Assembly (NCBI GenBank): GCA_017745235.1
Contig: JAGHZU010000029.1
Location: 1-47,525, forward strand
DNA from: Caulobacter sp.
GTDB taxonomy: Bacteria > Pseudomonadota > Alphaproteobacteria > Caulobacterales > Caulobacteraceae
Reading direction: 5' to 3'
Length of the DNA: 47,525 nucleotides
The position numbers were made by a program, and so were the translations under genes. Of this stretch, positions 13,445 to 21,953 are shown one piece after another. The notes beneath the pieces are model-generated. The model did not search any database, had not been told where the DNA came from, and saw only the letters and a program-made list of their open reading frames with translations. Positions within the stretch are counted from its first letter, which is position 1; the number at the start of each line of letters is the position of its first letter.

Positions 13445-15229
13445 TCAGGAGATCTCCATCTTGCTCCGGCGCACGCCGCCGGCGACCGCTTCGAGCGGCT
13501 CGTTGTCCAGAATGTGCATGGTCGCCCAGGCTAGGTCCGCGTGGCCGTTCTCGTCCCGGCCGGCGATATAGGTGACGGCCTGGCCCGAGTTGGTCAGGGT
13601 CTTGCGGATGGCCAGGAACGCCTGAGATAGGTCGCTCCAGCCGGCGTCGTATTCCAGGCGGCCTCGGCTGACGGTGTCCTTGGCCTTCAGGACCATCCGC
13701 GTCTTGACCTCGGGCGAGTAGAGGATCTTGCGCGCCTGGTGGAAGAAGGTGACCACCAGCTGATAGACGGCCAGACCGATCCCGGTGGCATCGATCCCGA
13801 TGTATTCGACGTCGTAAAGCTCGCAGATCTTCTTGATCTCGGCGGCCTGGGCGGTGAAGTCCATGCCCCGGAATTGGCGGCGCTCCAGGAGGCGGAACTT
13901 CCCCTGCCCCAGGATCGGCGGCGGCGCGGCCACCACCAGAGCGGCGCTGTCACCAGTGGCCGAGGGGTCGTACCCGACCCAGACCTTGCCGTGATAGGGC
14001 CGCTGCCCCATGGCCAGGTCGACGTGCGAGAAGTCGGTCCAGGCCTCCCAGCTGTCGACCAGGCAGCTCTGCAGCTCGCGCATGGGAAACACCGACAAGG
14101 TGTCATCCACGAACTCGCACATCAGCAGGTTGGCGAACTGGTCGGGGCTGTACTCGAGGCGCAGCTCGTCGATGTCGAAGAGGTCGCAGCCGCCGGCGGC
14201 CGCGTCGTCCAGGGTGACGATGTTGCGCCAGATCCGGTCGGCCCCAACCAAGCCGCCCTTTAGCGCCGACCAGCTGGTGTCAAACTCGGCGCGCTCAGCC
14301 TTGGGGCGGCGCTTGTTGAACAGCTCACCGGTCCAGAAAGGATAGGCCTCGTGGGTGATCGAGCTGGGCGTGGAGAAGTAGGTCTTTCGCCACTTCTTGT
14401 GCATCGCCATGCCGCTGGCGACCTTGTTCAGGTTCTGAAACTGGAAGGTCCAGAAGAACTCGTCGAAGTAGAAATTGCCGTGATAGCCCTGGGCCGTGCG
14501 GGCGTTCGTGCCGAGGAAGTAAAGCGTCGCCGGCTCCTGGCCTTCACCACGGTCGATCACGATCGGGTCGCCGGTCAGATCGACGCCGGCGGCCGCTTTG
14601 GCGAAATCCAGGATGTAGCGGCGGAAGACATGCGCCTGGTTCTTGCTGGCGCTGAGGAAGATCTGGTTTCGGCCGGTCGCGATCGCGTCGAGCAGGGCCT
14701 CACGGGCGAAGTACCAGGTCGCGCCGATCTGGCGCGACTTCAGGATCATCCGCGTGCGCAGGGACGAGGAGTCGAGCCAGAGGTTCTGATAGCCGAACAG
14801 CTCGTCGCGGAAGGCTGTGGCCAGCTTGGCCGCCTGTTCCTCGCTGAAATAGTTGCGGACGGGCTTCTTCTTTGGCCCGGCGTTCCGGGCCGCGATCTTC
14901 GGGTTGAGGTGGCCCTCGTGGCCGCCCGGCTCCTCGTAGCGGCGCATCCGGGCGAAATTGACCATCTGCCGGCCGAGCAGATCGATGTCGCGGACATCGG
15001 CGCCAGACTTGGGCTCCTTCAGCACAAGCTGGACGTACTTGGCCTCGGTGACGTCCTCGGCCCGGGTACTAGGCGAGGCCTTGTCCCACTGGTCGCGCGA
15101 CTTCCAGGCGGCGATCGTCGCGACCGGCTTGCCCAGCAGCTCGGCGATGTCGGTCACCGTCCACAGCGCCCAATAGAGCAGCCGCGCCTGACGCCGGGGG
15201 TCGATCTCGAGGTTGGTGATGAGCTGCAT
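13445..15229 (-). CDS. P: terminase large subunit (P2 gpP)
   Basis: A 594-residue packaging ATPase/nuclease, the same size as P2 gpP. The N-terminus contains DPRRQARLLYW and a DNA-binding HTH. A Walker A-like SRQIGATW lies near residue 170, Walker B is FYFDEFFW, and RNase H-type nuclease acids occur in VGYDPSATGDSAALVV and IDATGIG. I chose the ATG at 15229 because an upstream start would place the late operator inside the gene. The leader would then be only a few bases. Confidence 0.95.
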   Translation of the reverse strand: MQLITNLEIDPRRQARLLYWALWTVTDIAELLGKPVATIAAWKSRDQWDKASPSTRAEDVTEAKYVQLVLKEPKSGADVRDIDLLGRQMVNFARMRRYEEPGGHEGHLNPKIAARNAGPKKKPVRNYFSEEQAAKLATAFRDELFGYQNLWLDSSSLRTRMILKSRQIGATWYFAREALLDAIATGRNQIFLSASKNQAHVFRRYILDFAKAAAGVDLTGDPIVIDRGEGQEPATLYFLGTNARTAQGYHGNFYFDEFFWTFQFQNLNKVASGMAMHKKWRKTYFSTPSSITHEAYPFWTGELFNKRRPKAERAEFDTSWSALKGGLVGADRIWRNIVTLDDAAAGGCDLFDIDELRLEYSPDQFANLLMCEFVDDTLSVFPMRELQSCLVDSWEAWTDFSHVDLAMGQRPYHGKVWVGYDPSATGDSAALVVAAPPPILGQGKFRLLERRQFRGMDFTAQAAEIKKICELYDVEYIGIDATGIGLAVYQLVVTFFHQARKILYSPEVKTRMVLKAKDTVSRGRLEYDAGWSDLSQAFLAIRKTLTNSGQAVTYIAGRDENGHADLAWATMHILDNEPLEAVAGGVRRSKMEIS

Positions 15230-15276
15230 TGCGCGCGAGCCTGAGCGCGCGGCGGCGATCGGATCGACGCGACCGT

Positions 15277-15300
15277 GTTGTGCGGCCGGGGGTCCACAAC
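15277..15300. promoter_or_regulatory. late-activator (Ogr-type) dyad 2, divergent P/O promoters
   Basis: GTTGTG-N12-CACAAC in the 159-bp gap between the divergent P and O genes. Its centre is 59 bp from the P start codon and 100 bp from the O start codon. One symmetric site can serve both late promoters. Confidence 0.8.
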
Positions 15301-15388
15301 GCCGATGAGTTGAGAGGAGCGGCGCGAACGGCAGGCTGACGGCGATCAATCAGGGCCCGGAGAGGGCCACCCCGCCGCCGGAGCTCAC

Positions 15389-16252
15389 ATGGCCAAGTCG
15401 AAGTTCTTCCGCGTCGCCGTCGAAGGCGCCACCGCCACCGATGGCCGCGTGATCGAACGCTCGTGGATCGACGACATCGTCGCCACCTACAACCGGGCCA
15501 CCTACGGTGCCCGGGTCAACCTCGAGCACATCCGGGGCTTTTCGCCCGAGGCCCCGTTCAACGCCTACGGCGACGTCCTGTCGGTCAAGGCCCAGGACGA
15601 CATCATCGAGATCGCCGGCAAGCCCCAAAAGCGCCGCGCGCTCTACGCCGAAGTCGAGCCCACCGATGCCCTGATCGCCCTGAGCAAGGCCAAGCAGAAG
15701 ATCTACACCTCCATCGAGGTGGCCCCCAACTTCGCCGCCACGGGCAAGGCCGGTCTGGTCGGCCTGGCGGTGACCGACAGCCCCGCCTCGCTGGGAACCG
15801 ACATCCTGGAGTTCTCGGCCACGAACGCGCCGCTGAAGGCGATGTTCGACAGCCGCAAGCAGGATCCGACGAACGTCTTCAGCGCCTGCCAGGAAGTCGC
15901 CGACTTCAGCTTCGACGAGCCGACCGCCGAGACCGAGAGCGTCGCCGGCGTCCTGAAGTCTTTCTTCACCAGCCTCGGCCTTGGCCAGCCCGCCAACGAC
16001 AACACCAAGCCCGCCGAGCCGAAGCCGGTTCAAGCCGCCAACGACGGCGCCCAATTCGCCGCTCTGCAGGGCGCGATGATCACCCTGGCCAGCACCGTCG
16101 ACCAGGCCGTCAAGACGAGCGCGGCCGCCACGGCCGGCCTGGAGAAGCGCTTCGGCGAGCTGGAAACCAAGCTCAACACCACCGAGCGGCCCAGCGGCCC
16201 AGCGCGCGCGCCGGCCACCGGCACGGCCCCCTTCACCGCCATCGACTGCTGA
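15389..16252 (+). CDS. O: capsid scaffolding protein/protease (P2 gpO)
   Basis: The 287-residue protein combines an N-terminal serine protease with a C-terminal scaffold. The triad D18 (in TDGR), H47 (in LEHIRG) and S108 (in YTSIE) lines up with D19, H48 and S107 of P2 gpO. The C-terminal third is helical and low in complexity. It first shapes the procapsid, then cleaves itself, gpN, gpQ and gpL. Confidence 0.94.
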   Translation: MAKSKFFRVAVEGATATDGRVIERSWIDDIVATYNRATYGARVNLEHIRGFSPEAPFNAYGDVLSVKAQDDIIEIAGKPQKRRALYAEVEPTDALIALSKAKQKIYTSIEVAPNFAATGKAGLVGLAVTDSPASLGTDILEFSATNAPLKAMFDSRKQDPTNVFSACQEVADFSFDEPTAETESVAGVLKSFFTSLGLGQPANDNTKPAEPKPVQAANDGAQFAALQGAMITLASTVDQAVKTSAAATAGLEKRFGELETKLNTTERPSGPARAPATGTAPFTAIDC

Positions 16253-16309
16253 TCGGGCGTCCGCCCGCCGCTTCGCCTTCCCTCAGCTCCCTTCCAGGAC
16301 CCAGGTGAC

Positions 16310-17341
16310 ATGACTCCCAACGCCCGCGCCGCCTTCCTCGCCTACACCACCAGCCTCGCGGCGCTCAGCGGCTACGGCCCCGACGCCTGCGCCCAAGGCT
16401 TCACCGTCGATCCGACCGTCCAGCAGAAGCTGGAGACCAAGGTCCAGGAGTCGAGCGCCTTCCTGCGCCGCATCAACATCATGCCGGTCACGGAGATGAA
16501 GGGCGAGAAGCTGGGCATGGGGATCTCGGGCCCGATCGCCAGCCGCACCGACACCTCGGCCGCCAACTCGCAAGGGCGCAAGCCGGTGGACCCGACCGGC
16601 CTGACCAAGGACGGCTACGAGTGCCGGAAGACCGACTCCGACACCTTCGTGAAGTACGCCAAGCTGGACACCTGGGCCAAGTTCCCGGACTTCCAGCAGC
16701 GCATGCGCAACCTGGTCATCGAGCGCCAGGCGCTCGACCGCATCATGATCGGGTTCAACGGTACGTCGGCCGCCGCCACCACCGACCGCGTCGCCAATCC
16801 GCTGCTGCAGGACGTCAACATCGGCTGGTTCGAGAAGATCCGCCAGAACGCGCCTTCGCACTACTTCCATGAGGTCGAAGCCGCCTCGGGCGTGATCAAG
16901 GTCGGCCAGGGCGGCGACTACGGCAATCTCGACGCCCTTGTCATGGACGCCCTGGAGCTGATGCCCGCCTGGGCCCGTCTGGACACCGGCCTGGAGTGCT
17001 TCACCTCGCACGACCTGATGCACGATCAGTACTTCCCGCTGGTCAACGTCAACCAGGCTCCCACCGAGCAGATCGCCGCCGGCCAGATCATGAGCCAAAA
17101 GCGCATGGGTGGTAAGCCGGTGTCGGAGGCGCCATTCCTGCCGCCGAACTCGATCCTGATCACCCGTCCCGACAACCTGTCGATTTACTGGCAGGAGGGC
17201 GGGCGCCGCTCGCGGGTCATCGACAACCCGCAGTTCGACCGGATCGACACCTTCGAGTCCAGCAACGACGACTATGTGGTCGAGGACTACGATTACGCGG
17301 TGCTGATCCAGGGGATCAACACCGATCCGGAGAGCTGGTGA
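16310..17341 (+). CDS. N: major capsid protein precursor (P2 gpN)
   Basis: The 343-residue HK97-fold capsid protein, close to P2 gpN in length (357). Typical features include the N-terminal helix before the gpO cleavage site, the VTEMKGEKLGMGISGPIASR segment and the C-terminal YDYAVLIQGI. It follows O by 57 bp, with gpM overlapping its stop. Confidence 0.95.
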   Translation: MTPNARAAFLAYTTSLAALSGYGPDACAQGFTVDPTVQQKLETKVQESSAFLRRINIMPVTEMKGEKLGMGISGPIASRTDTSAANSQGRKPVDPTGLTKDGYECRKTDSDTFVKYAKLDTWAKFPDFQQRMRNLVIERQALDRIMIGFNGTSAAATTDRVANPLLQDVNIGWFEKIRQNAPSHYFHEVEAASGVIKVGQGGDYGNLDALVMDALELMPAWARLDTGLECFTSHDLMHDQYFPLVNVNQAPTEQIAAGQIMSQKRMGGKPVSEAPFLPPNSILITRPDNLSIYWQEGGRRSRVIDNPQFDRIDTFESSNDDYVVEDYDYAVLIQGINTDPESW

Positions 17342-18126
17342 TGAGCCACGCTCGCGCCCACCAACAGCGCGTTCTGGCCGCCCAGCTCGCGGGCAGCGCC
17401 CGCCTGGGCGTCGTCAGCGCCCCGGAGCTGACCGGATCGCGCGCCGTCGCCTATGCCCAGATCCGCACGCAGCTAGCCGACCACATGCGCAGCCTCAAGG
17501 CGCTGCAGAGCGTCGAGCGCAAGATCGAGCTGAAGCGCCAGATCCTGCCCGAATACGACGCCTGGATCGGCGGGGTGTTCGACGCCGAACGCGACACTGG
17601 CCAGGGCGTGCAGGACGAGGTCTTCACCACCACCATGCTGTGGCGGATCGACGTCGGCGACTATCGCCATGCGCTGGAGATGGCCGCCTACGCCATGCGC
17701 TGGAAGCTGGCCCTGCCCGAGCACATCGTGCGGGACCTGCCGACGCTGGTCACCGAGGAGATTTCGGAGGCGGCCCTCCAAGCCTTCGGCGCTGGCGAAG
17801 ATTTCCCGCGCGATGTCCTGACCAGGGTCGCGGCGCTGACCAATGCGTCCGACATGCACGACCAGGTGCGCGCCAAACTCCACAAGGCCATGGGCCTGGA
17901 GATCGCGCGCCGTGTCGATGAAGGCGAGGACGGGGACGACGGCGTGGCTGGCGGCCGACGCGCGCGCCTTGAGGCGGGCCTGGCCCATCTGCGGCGGGCC
18001 TTGGTCCTGAACTCCAAGGCTGGCGTCAAGAAAGACATCGAACGCCTCGAGCGCGCTCTCAAGGCGCTGCTCGAGGAGACCGCCAAGGCACTCGCGCCAT
18101 CGGCGGGCGGTCAGGCCCCGACCTGA
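17341..18126 (+). CDS. M: terminase endonuclease subunit (P2 gpM)
   Basis: A 261-residue small terminase with cos-cleaving role in P2. The ATG at 17341 overlaps the N stop; a GTG at 17338 is an alternative. The conserved core includes EYDAWIGGVFDAERDTGQGVQDEVFTT (split here as two motifs, EYDAWI and GVQDEV), MLWRIDVGDY and a Lys-rich C-terminal coiled coil with KKDIERLERALKALL. Confidence 0.92.
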   Translation: MSHARAHQQRVLAAQLAGSARLGVVSAPELTGSRAVAYAQIRTQLADHMRSLKALQSVERKIELKRQILPEYDAWIGGVFDAERDTGQGVQDEVFTTTMLWRIDVGDYRHALEMAAYAMRWKLALPEHIVRDLPTLVTEEISEAALQAFGAGEDFPRDVLTRVAALTNASDMHDQVRAKLHKAMGLEIARRVDEGEDGDDGVAGGRRARLEAGLAHLRRALVLNSKAGVKKDIERLERALKALLEETAKALAPSAGGQAPT

Positions 18127-18284
18127 TCGTCCGCTCCAAAGCTCGCCCCCCGGCGCTCGGCGGCGGGGCGATTTCCGAACCGGGGCTCCCCTCCCCCGCG
18201 CGCGGAACTCGCCCCCCACCGCCGTTGCCCGGGCGCGAGGCGGCGCCGGGGCCTCAGAGACGGGACACCTAAAGGACCTTAGCC
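18127..18284. other. intergenic gap M-L with GC-rich hairpin repeat
   Basis: 158 bp without ORF. A 23-bp sequence at 18146-18168 (from CCCCCCGG to GGCGGGG) recurs exactly at 41437-41459. It can fold as a hairpin. Confidence 0.5.
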
Positions 18285-18764
18285 ATGACCGGCTTCGTCA
18301 CTCTTCCCCCGCCGTCTGCTGATCCCCCGGCGCCCGCTCCGCCCGCCACGATCACCAACGAGCCTTGGTTCCCGGCCATCCAGCTCGAGACTGTGCGCCT
18401 GATCGGACGCATCGACAGCGCCGTCACGGCCGAGCGCCTGGCCGAGGCCACGACGGCAGCCATGCTCCTGGTCAACAAGGATCTCGCCGCCTGGCGCGCG
18501 CTTCGCGAGGCGGAAGGCGCAACCTCGCTCGAGGCGGCGCCCGCCACGACGATCGCCGGCCAGAACCGGAATGTCTTCCTCTATCGCCGGGCCGTCGCCG
18601 CCTTCGCCAAGGCCGAGCTCCTCGAGGGTTACGTCGACTACGACCTGACCAAGGCTGGCGAGCCGGCTGGCGAGGATCGAAGCCCCGATGTCGCCCGCCG
18701 CGCCGGCCGCCATGCCGTCCGGGACATCCTTGGCCGGGCGCGCGCGACGGTGGAGCTGATCTGA
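18285..18764 (+). CDS. L: head completion/stabilisation protein (P2 gpL)
   Basis: A 159-residue head-tail connector with the usual length for gpL. The N-terminal Pro-rich tail is followed by a helical domain (IQLETVRLIGRIDSAVTAERL, here over residues 28-48) and a conserved YRRAVAAFAKAELLEGY region. Its stop overlaps the X start (TGATG). Confidence 0.9.
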   Translation: MTGFVTLPPPSADPPAPAPPATITNEPWFPAIQLETVRLIGRIDSAVTAERLAEATTAAMLLVNKDLAAWRALREAEGATSLEAAPATTIAGQNRNVFLYRRAVAAFAKAELLEGYVDYDLTKAGEPAGEDRSPDVARRAGRHAVRDILGRARATVELI

Positions 18765-18985
18765 TGGCCAGCGATCTGACCGTTCGCGCCATCGATGGCG
18801 ATACCCTGGACGCCTTGGTCTGGCGCGAAGCCGGCAAGGGTTCCGACGCGATCGAGGCGGTTCTCCTCGCCAACCGAGGCCTCGCCGACCTGGGCCCCGT
18901 CCTCCCGCGAGGAACGCTCGTCGTCATCCCGGCCTCGGCCCAAGCGATCCAGGCCGACGCCGCCCTCATCAACCTTTGGGATTGA
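18764..18985 (+). CDS. X: tail protein X (P2 gpX)
   Basis: A 73-residue LysM-like tail protein. It has the gpX signature: AIDGDTLDALVWREAGKG, LLANRGLADLGPVLPRG and TLVVIPAS. gpX is an essential minor tail component in P2. It is coupled to L by TGATG. Confidence 0.92.
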   Translation: MASDLTVRAIDGDTLDALVWREAGKGSDAIEAVLLANRGLADLGPVLPRGTLVVIPASAQAIQADAALINLWD

Positions 18986-18987
18986 CC

Positions 18988-19257
18988 ATGACCGACCAAG
19001 CCCGGCCCCGCCTGGACCCGCCGCCCCGCGTGAGCTGGGAGCTGGTCGGCATCGTGTTTGCGATGGCCGTCCAGGCCATGACCGCCGTCTGGTGGGCGTC
19101 GGGCGCCGAGCATCGCATCGCGGCCGTCGAAGCCAGCACCCAGCCCCTCGACGCCGGCGTGGTCTCGCGCCTGGACGAGCGCACGCTGGCGATCAGCGCC
19201 GGCGTCGACCGCCTCAACCATCGTCTCGACATCATTGAAGAAGGCCGCCGTCCATGA
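18988..19257 (+). CDS. small membrane-anchored coiled-coil protein, lysis region
   Basis: An 89-residue protein. The Pro-rich N-terminus is followed by one hydrophobic helix (about 17-40, WELVGIVFAMAVQAMTAVWW) and a C-terminal helical coil (DERTLAISAGVDRLNHRLDI). It stands between X and a two-helix membrane protein, directly before the endolysin, so a role as holin partner or antiholin is likely. Not assigned to a named family. Confidence 0.65.
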   Translation: MTDQARPRLDPPPRVSWELVGIVFAMAVQAMTAVWWASGAEHRIAAVEASTQPLDAGVVSRLDERTLAISAGVDRLNHRLDIIEEGRRP

Positions 19258-19583
19258 ACCGCCCCGCGCCCACGACCGCCGTCGCGATCGGCCGCTTCAT
19301 CCGATTCCTGTTTTCGCCGGTGCAACTACGGCTGATCGCTATCATCCTGGCCGCCCCGCCACTCACTCTATTCGCCGGCTGGATGGTTTCGCTGGTCGCC
19401 GCACCCTGGCCGCTCGATAGGGCCGAGCAGCAGCTGCAGATCCTGAAGGGCGCGATCTACATCGTGCTGGGGATCATCCTGGTCATCGTCGTCGCCCTGG
19501 CCATGGTCAAGGTGAAGGCCACCGGCGTCGGCGGCGTCGGCCTCGAGGTCGGCGGCGATGATGAGCACGAGGGTGGCCGATGA
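19254..19583 (+). CDS. putative holin
   Basis: A 109-residue protein with two or three hydrophobic helices (about 26-50, LRLIAIILAAPPLTLFAGWM; 66-86, AIYIVLGIILVIVVALAMV) and a charged Gly-rich tail. It overlaps the preceding gene (ATGA) and the endolysin gene by 4 bp. Position and topology suggest a holin that releases the endolysin. Confidence 0.6.
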   Translation: MNRPAPTTAVAIGRFIRFLFSPVQLRLIAIILAAPPLTLFAGWMVSLVAAPWPLDRAEQQLQILKGAIYIVLGIILVIVVALAMVKVKATGVGGVGLEVGGDDEHEGGR

Positions 19584-20125
19584 CCACGGCGCCCGCACTG
19601 ACCGAAGACTTCCGCTACCGCCGCAGCGAGGCCGTCATCCTTGGCTATGAAGGCCTGTGGTCGAACAATCCCAAGGACCCGGGCGGCGCGACCTGGAAGG
19701 GCATCACCCTGCGGGCGCTGAGCGAGTGGCGAGGAAAGCTCTGCACCGCGGAACAGCTCAGGGCGCTGTCGGACGACGAGATCTCCGCCATCTACCGCGT
19801 GAAGCACTGGGCGACTGTCCGGGCCGGTGAGCTTCCGCCAGGCCTGGACCTGATCGTGTTCGACAGCTCCGTGAACCAGGGCCGCCGGCGAGCGGGGGCT
19901 TGCCTGCAGGAAGCCCTGGGCGTTTCAATCGATGGGGCGGTCGGGCCGGTGACGTTACGCGCGGTCGCCGGCGTCAACGACTTGGTCGGCCTGATCGAGC
20001 GGGTGCGTCGCTCGCGGCTGGCCCACTATCGCTCGCTCGACACCTTCCCGACCTTCGGCACCGGGTGGGTCCGCCGCCTGAACGGCGTGGCCCAGACCGC
20101 CACCCTGTGGGCGAGGCGCGCCTGA
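19580..20125 (+). CDS. endolysin, glycoside hydrolase family 108 (muramidase)
   Basis: The 181-residue lysozyme has the GH108 opening motif: catalytic Glu24 in GYEGLWSNN, then DPGGATWKGIT. A C-terminal peptidoglycan-binding part follows with VSIDGAVGPVTLRAV. It has no signal peptide, so it needs a holin. The lysis order is putative holin, endolysin, Rz, Rz1. Confidence 0.93.
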   Translation: MTTAPALTEDFRYRRSEAVILGYEGLWSNNPKDPGGATWKGITLRALSEWRGKLCTAEQLRALSDDEISAIYRVKHWATVRAGELPPGLDLIVFDSSVNQGRRRAGACLQEALGVSIDGAVGPVTLRAVAGVNDLVGLIERVRRSRLAHYRSLDTFPTFGTGWVRRLNGVAQTATLWARRA

Positions 20126-20457
20126 TGGAAAGCAGGATCCTTGCCTGGGCGTTCGGCGCCGCCCTCATCGTCGCCGGCGTGCTCTACGTCCGTGGTCTCC
20201 AGGCGGACTTGGCCGAAGCTCGGGACCAGCTCAAGCCGGCCGTTCAGCAAGGCCAGATCAACCAGGCCGGGGCGGAGATCGGGGCCCGGGTCGCCGCCAA
20301 CACCAGCAGGGCCGCTGCGGCCGCACAGGAGGCCATCCATGACGTCGACCAGGCCCAGGATCTCGACAGTGCTCTTGCTCAGTGGAGCCGTGGCGTTGAC
20401 CGCGTGCGCGTCGAAGGCGCCGCCCCCGTCGCCGAGGATCCTGCTGACCAGCGCTGA
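20125..20457 (+). CDS. i-spanin (Rz-like inner-membrane spanin)
   Basis: A 110-residue protein with an N-terminal transmembrane anchor (about 6-24, LAWAFGAALIVAGVLYV) and a long periplasmic helix (ADLAEARDQLKPAVQQ onward). This is the Rz layout. It starts in the endolysin stop overlap, and an Rz1-type gene begins inside it in another frame. Confidence 0.8.
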   Translation: MESRILAWAFGAALIVAGVLYVRGLQADLAEARDQLKPAVQQGQINQAGAEIGARVAANTSRAAAAAQEAIHDVDQAQDLDSALAQWSRGVDRVRVEGAAPVAEDPADQR

Positions 20458-20713
20458 TCGGACGCCGGCGGTCGATCCGGTGAAGCCGGCGATCGTCACC
20501 CCCCTGCCGCCGCCGGCGGCCACGGGCGAGCTGGAGCGCGCCTACCTGCTCGAGACGATCCTCCGCCCGCTGCTGACCTTCAGCCTGGCGCAAGAGAAGA
20601 CCACGGCCGCCGAGCGCCAGCGCGCCGGCGGCCTGGTCGCCAAGATCGACAAGGCGGCGGCGATCGTCGCGCCGGCCAAGCCGAGCTGGAAATTCCGGGA
20701 TCGCTCGAAATGA
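20339..20713 (+). CDS. o-spanin (Rz1-like lipoprotein) overlapping Rz
   Basis: A 124-residue lipoprotein starting at the ATG at 20339, within the Rz gene in a different frame. The signal TVLLLSGAVALTACASK contains a lipobox LTAC, and a Pro-rich stretch follows. It would be anchored in the outer membrane and pair with Rz to fuse the membranes at lysis. It is longer than classical Rz1 because of a C-terminal helical extension. It overlaps gpR by 4 bp. Confidence 0.82.
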   Translation: MTSTRPRISTVLLLSGAVALTACASKAPPPSPRILLTSADRTPAVDPVKPAIVTPLPPPAATGELERAYLLETILRPLLTFSLAQEKTTAAERQRAGGLVAKIDKAAAIVAPAKPSWKFRDRSK

Positions 20714-21201
20714 TGAAGCCGGCGTCGCTGCGCGCCTTCCTGACGGCGGCCGTGGCCGACCTGCAGCGCGATCCCGAGCGCCTGCAGATCTTCATCGAGG
20801 GCGGGAAGATCCTCTCGCCCGGCGACCCGTTGTGCGCCGACCACCCCCGCGCCTTCGAATACCGCTACCGCCTGCAGCTGATCATCACCGACTTCGCCGG
20901 CCACCCCGACGCGCTGTTCTCCCCCCTGGTCAGCTGGGTCGCATCGAACCAGCGGGAGTTGCTGGCCCCCGGGAACGCCGATGGGGTGAAGTTCGAGACC
21001 GAGATCTTGTCGCACGACCTGGCCGACGTCTCGATCGAGCTCGAGCTCAGCGAGGTCGTGGTGCCGGTACAGAGGCCGGACGGCGGCTGGATGCTGGACC
21101 ATCCGGCGGAGCCGGCGATCGACGCGGCCTGCTGCACCGACGCCCCCCTGAAGATCTACCTTGGCGACGAGCTGATCGCGACCTGGCAGCCGGCGGCATG
21201 A
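20710..21201 (+). CDS. R: tail completion protein (P2 gpR)
   Basis: A 163-residue protein. The N-terminal MMKPASLRAFLTAAV and the RYRLQLIITDFAGHPDALF core are typical of gpR, which caps the tail tube before head joining. It overlaps S by 4 bp (ATGA). Confidence 0.92.
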   Translation: MMKPASLRAFLTAAVADLQRDPERLQIFIEGGKILSPGDPLCADHPRAFEYRYRLQLIITDFAGHPDALFSPLVSWVASNQRELLAPGNADGVKFETEILSHDLADVSIELELSEVVVPVQRPDGGWMLDHPAEPAIDAACCTDAPLKIYLGDELIATWQPAA

Positions 21202-21878
21202 AATCCCTCGACGACCAGGTCGCCGAACTGGAGCGCGCGGCCGGCGCGCTGCTCGCCACCCTGGAAGCCCCCGCCCGATCGGCGCTTCTGCGCAAGATGG
21301 CCCACGCCCTTCGCATGTCGCAGGCCCGCCGGATCCGCCAGCAGCAGAACCCTGATGGAACGCCTTACGTCCCCAGGAAGCCCCGCGAGGGCGCGCCGGC
21401 GGCCAGCCGCGAAATCCGATTCCTCTATCGCAAGCCAGGTGGCGTCTCCCGGGTCGCCGATCTGAAGAGCTGGTCCGGAAGCAAGGAACAGATCACCGGC
21501 TTCGATCGCGAGGCCGGCGACATTCGAACCTTCCTGAAGTCGCGCGTCGAACGGTACCTGCCGGCCGAAGGGCAGGCTGACCCCGGCGCGCTGGAGGGCC
21601 AGCTGCGCAACAAGAAGGGCGCGCTACGTCGACGGGCGGCCGCCATGTTCCAGAAGATCCGGACGAACGCGAACCTGAAGTCAGGCGCCGATGCTGGAGG
21701 CCTCTGGGTCGGCTTTACTGGCCGCGCGGCGCGGATCGCCCGCCCCCACCAGTACGGCCTGAAGGACAAAGTGACCCTGAACGGTCCTGAGGCTCGGTAC
21801 CCCCAGCGTCAGATTTTAGGCCTATCCTTAGATGAGCGCCAAGCTTTGCTCGCCCTGTTGGTCAACCACGTCGGGTGA
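21198..21878 (+). CDS. S: phage virion morphogenesis/tail completion protein (P2 gpS)
   Basis: A 226-residue protein, longer than P2 gpS (150). It contains the family segments ARRIRQQQNPDGTPYVPRK and a C-terminal PHQYGLKDKV, followed by ARYPQRQILGLS. A 60-residue middle insertion accounts for most of the extra length. It acts with gpR in head-tail joining. In P2 V would come next; here two cargo genes follow. Confidence 0.9.
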   Translation: MKSLDDQVAELERAAGALLATLEAPARSALLRKMAHALRMSQARRIRQQQNPDGTPYVPRKPREGAPAASREIRFLYRKPGGVSRVADLKSWSGSKEQITGFDREAGDIRTFLKSRVERYLPAEGQADPGALEGQLRNKKGALRRRAAAMFQKIRTNANLKSGADAGGLWVGFTGRAARIARPHQYGLKDKVTLNGPEARYPQRQILGLSLDERQALLALLVNHVG

Positions 21879-21953
21879 GCGTCGCGGCGCAACGTAGCCT
21901 TGTACGTTCGAGCTTCACCGTTATACGCTGAAGCAAAAGCTGAGAGGGCGGGA

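Noticed and set aside
14351..15244. Long plus-strand ORF opposite gpP, and similar long antisense ORFs opposite gpT, gpFI and tail-fibre genes
   Set aside because: These are GC-driven mirror frames of well-supported genes. They are Arg-rich or low in complexity, and lack ribosome binding sites.
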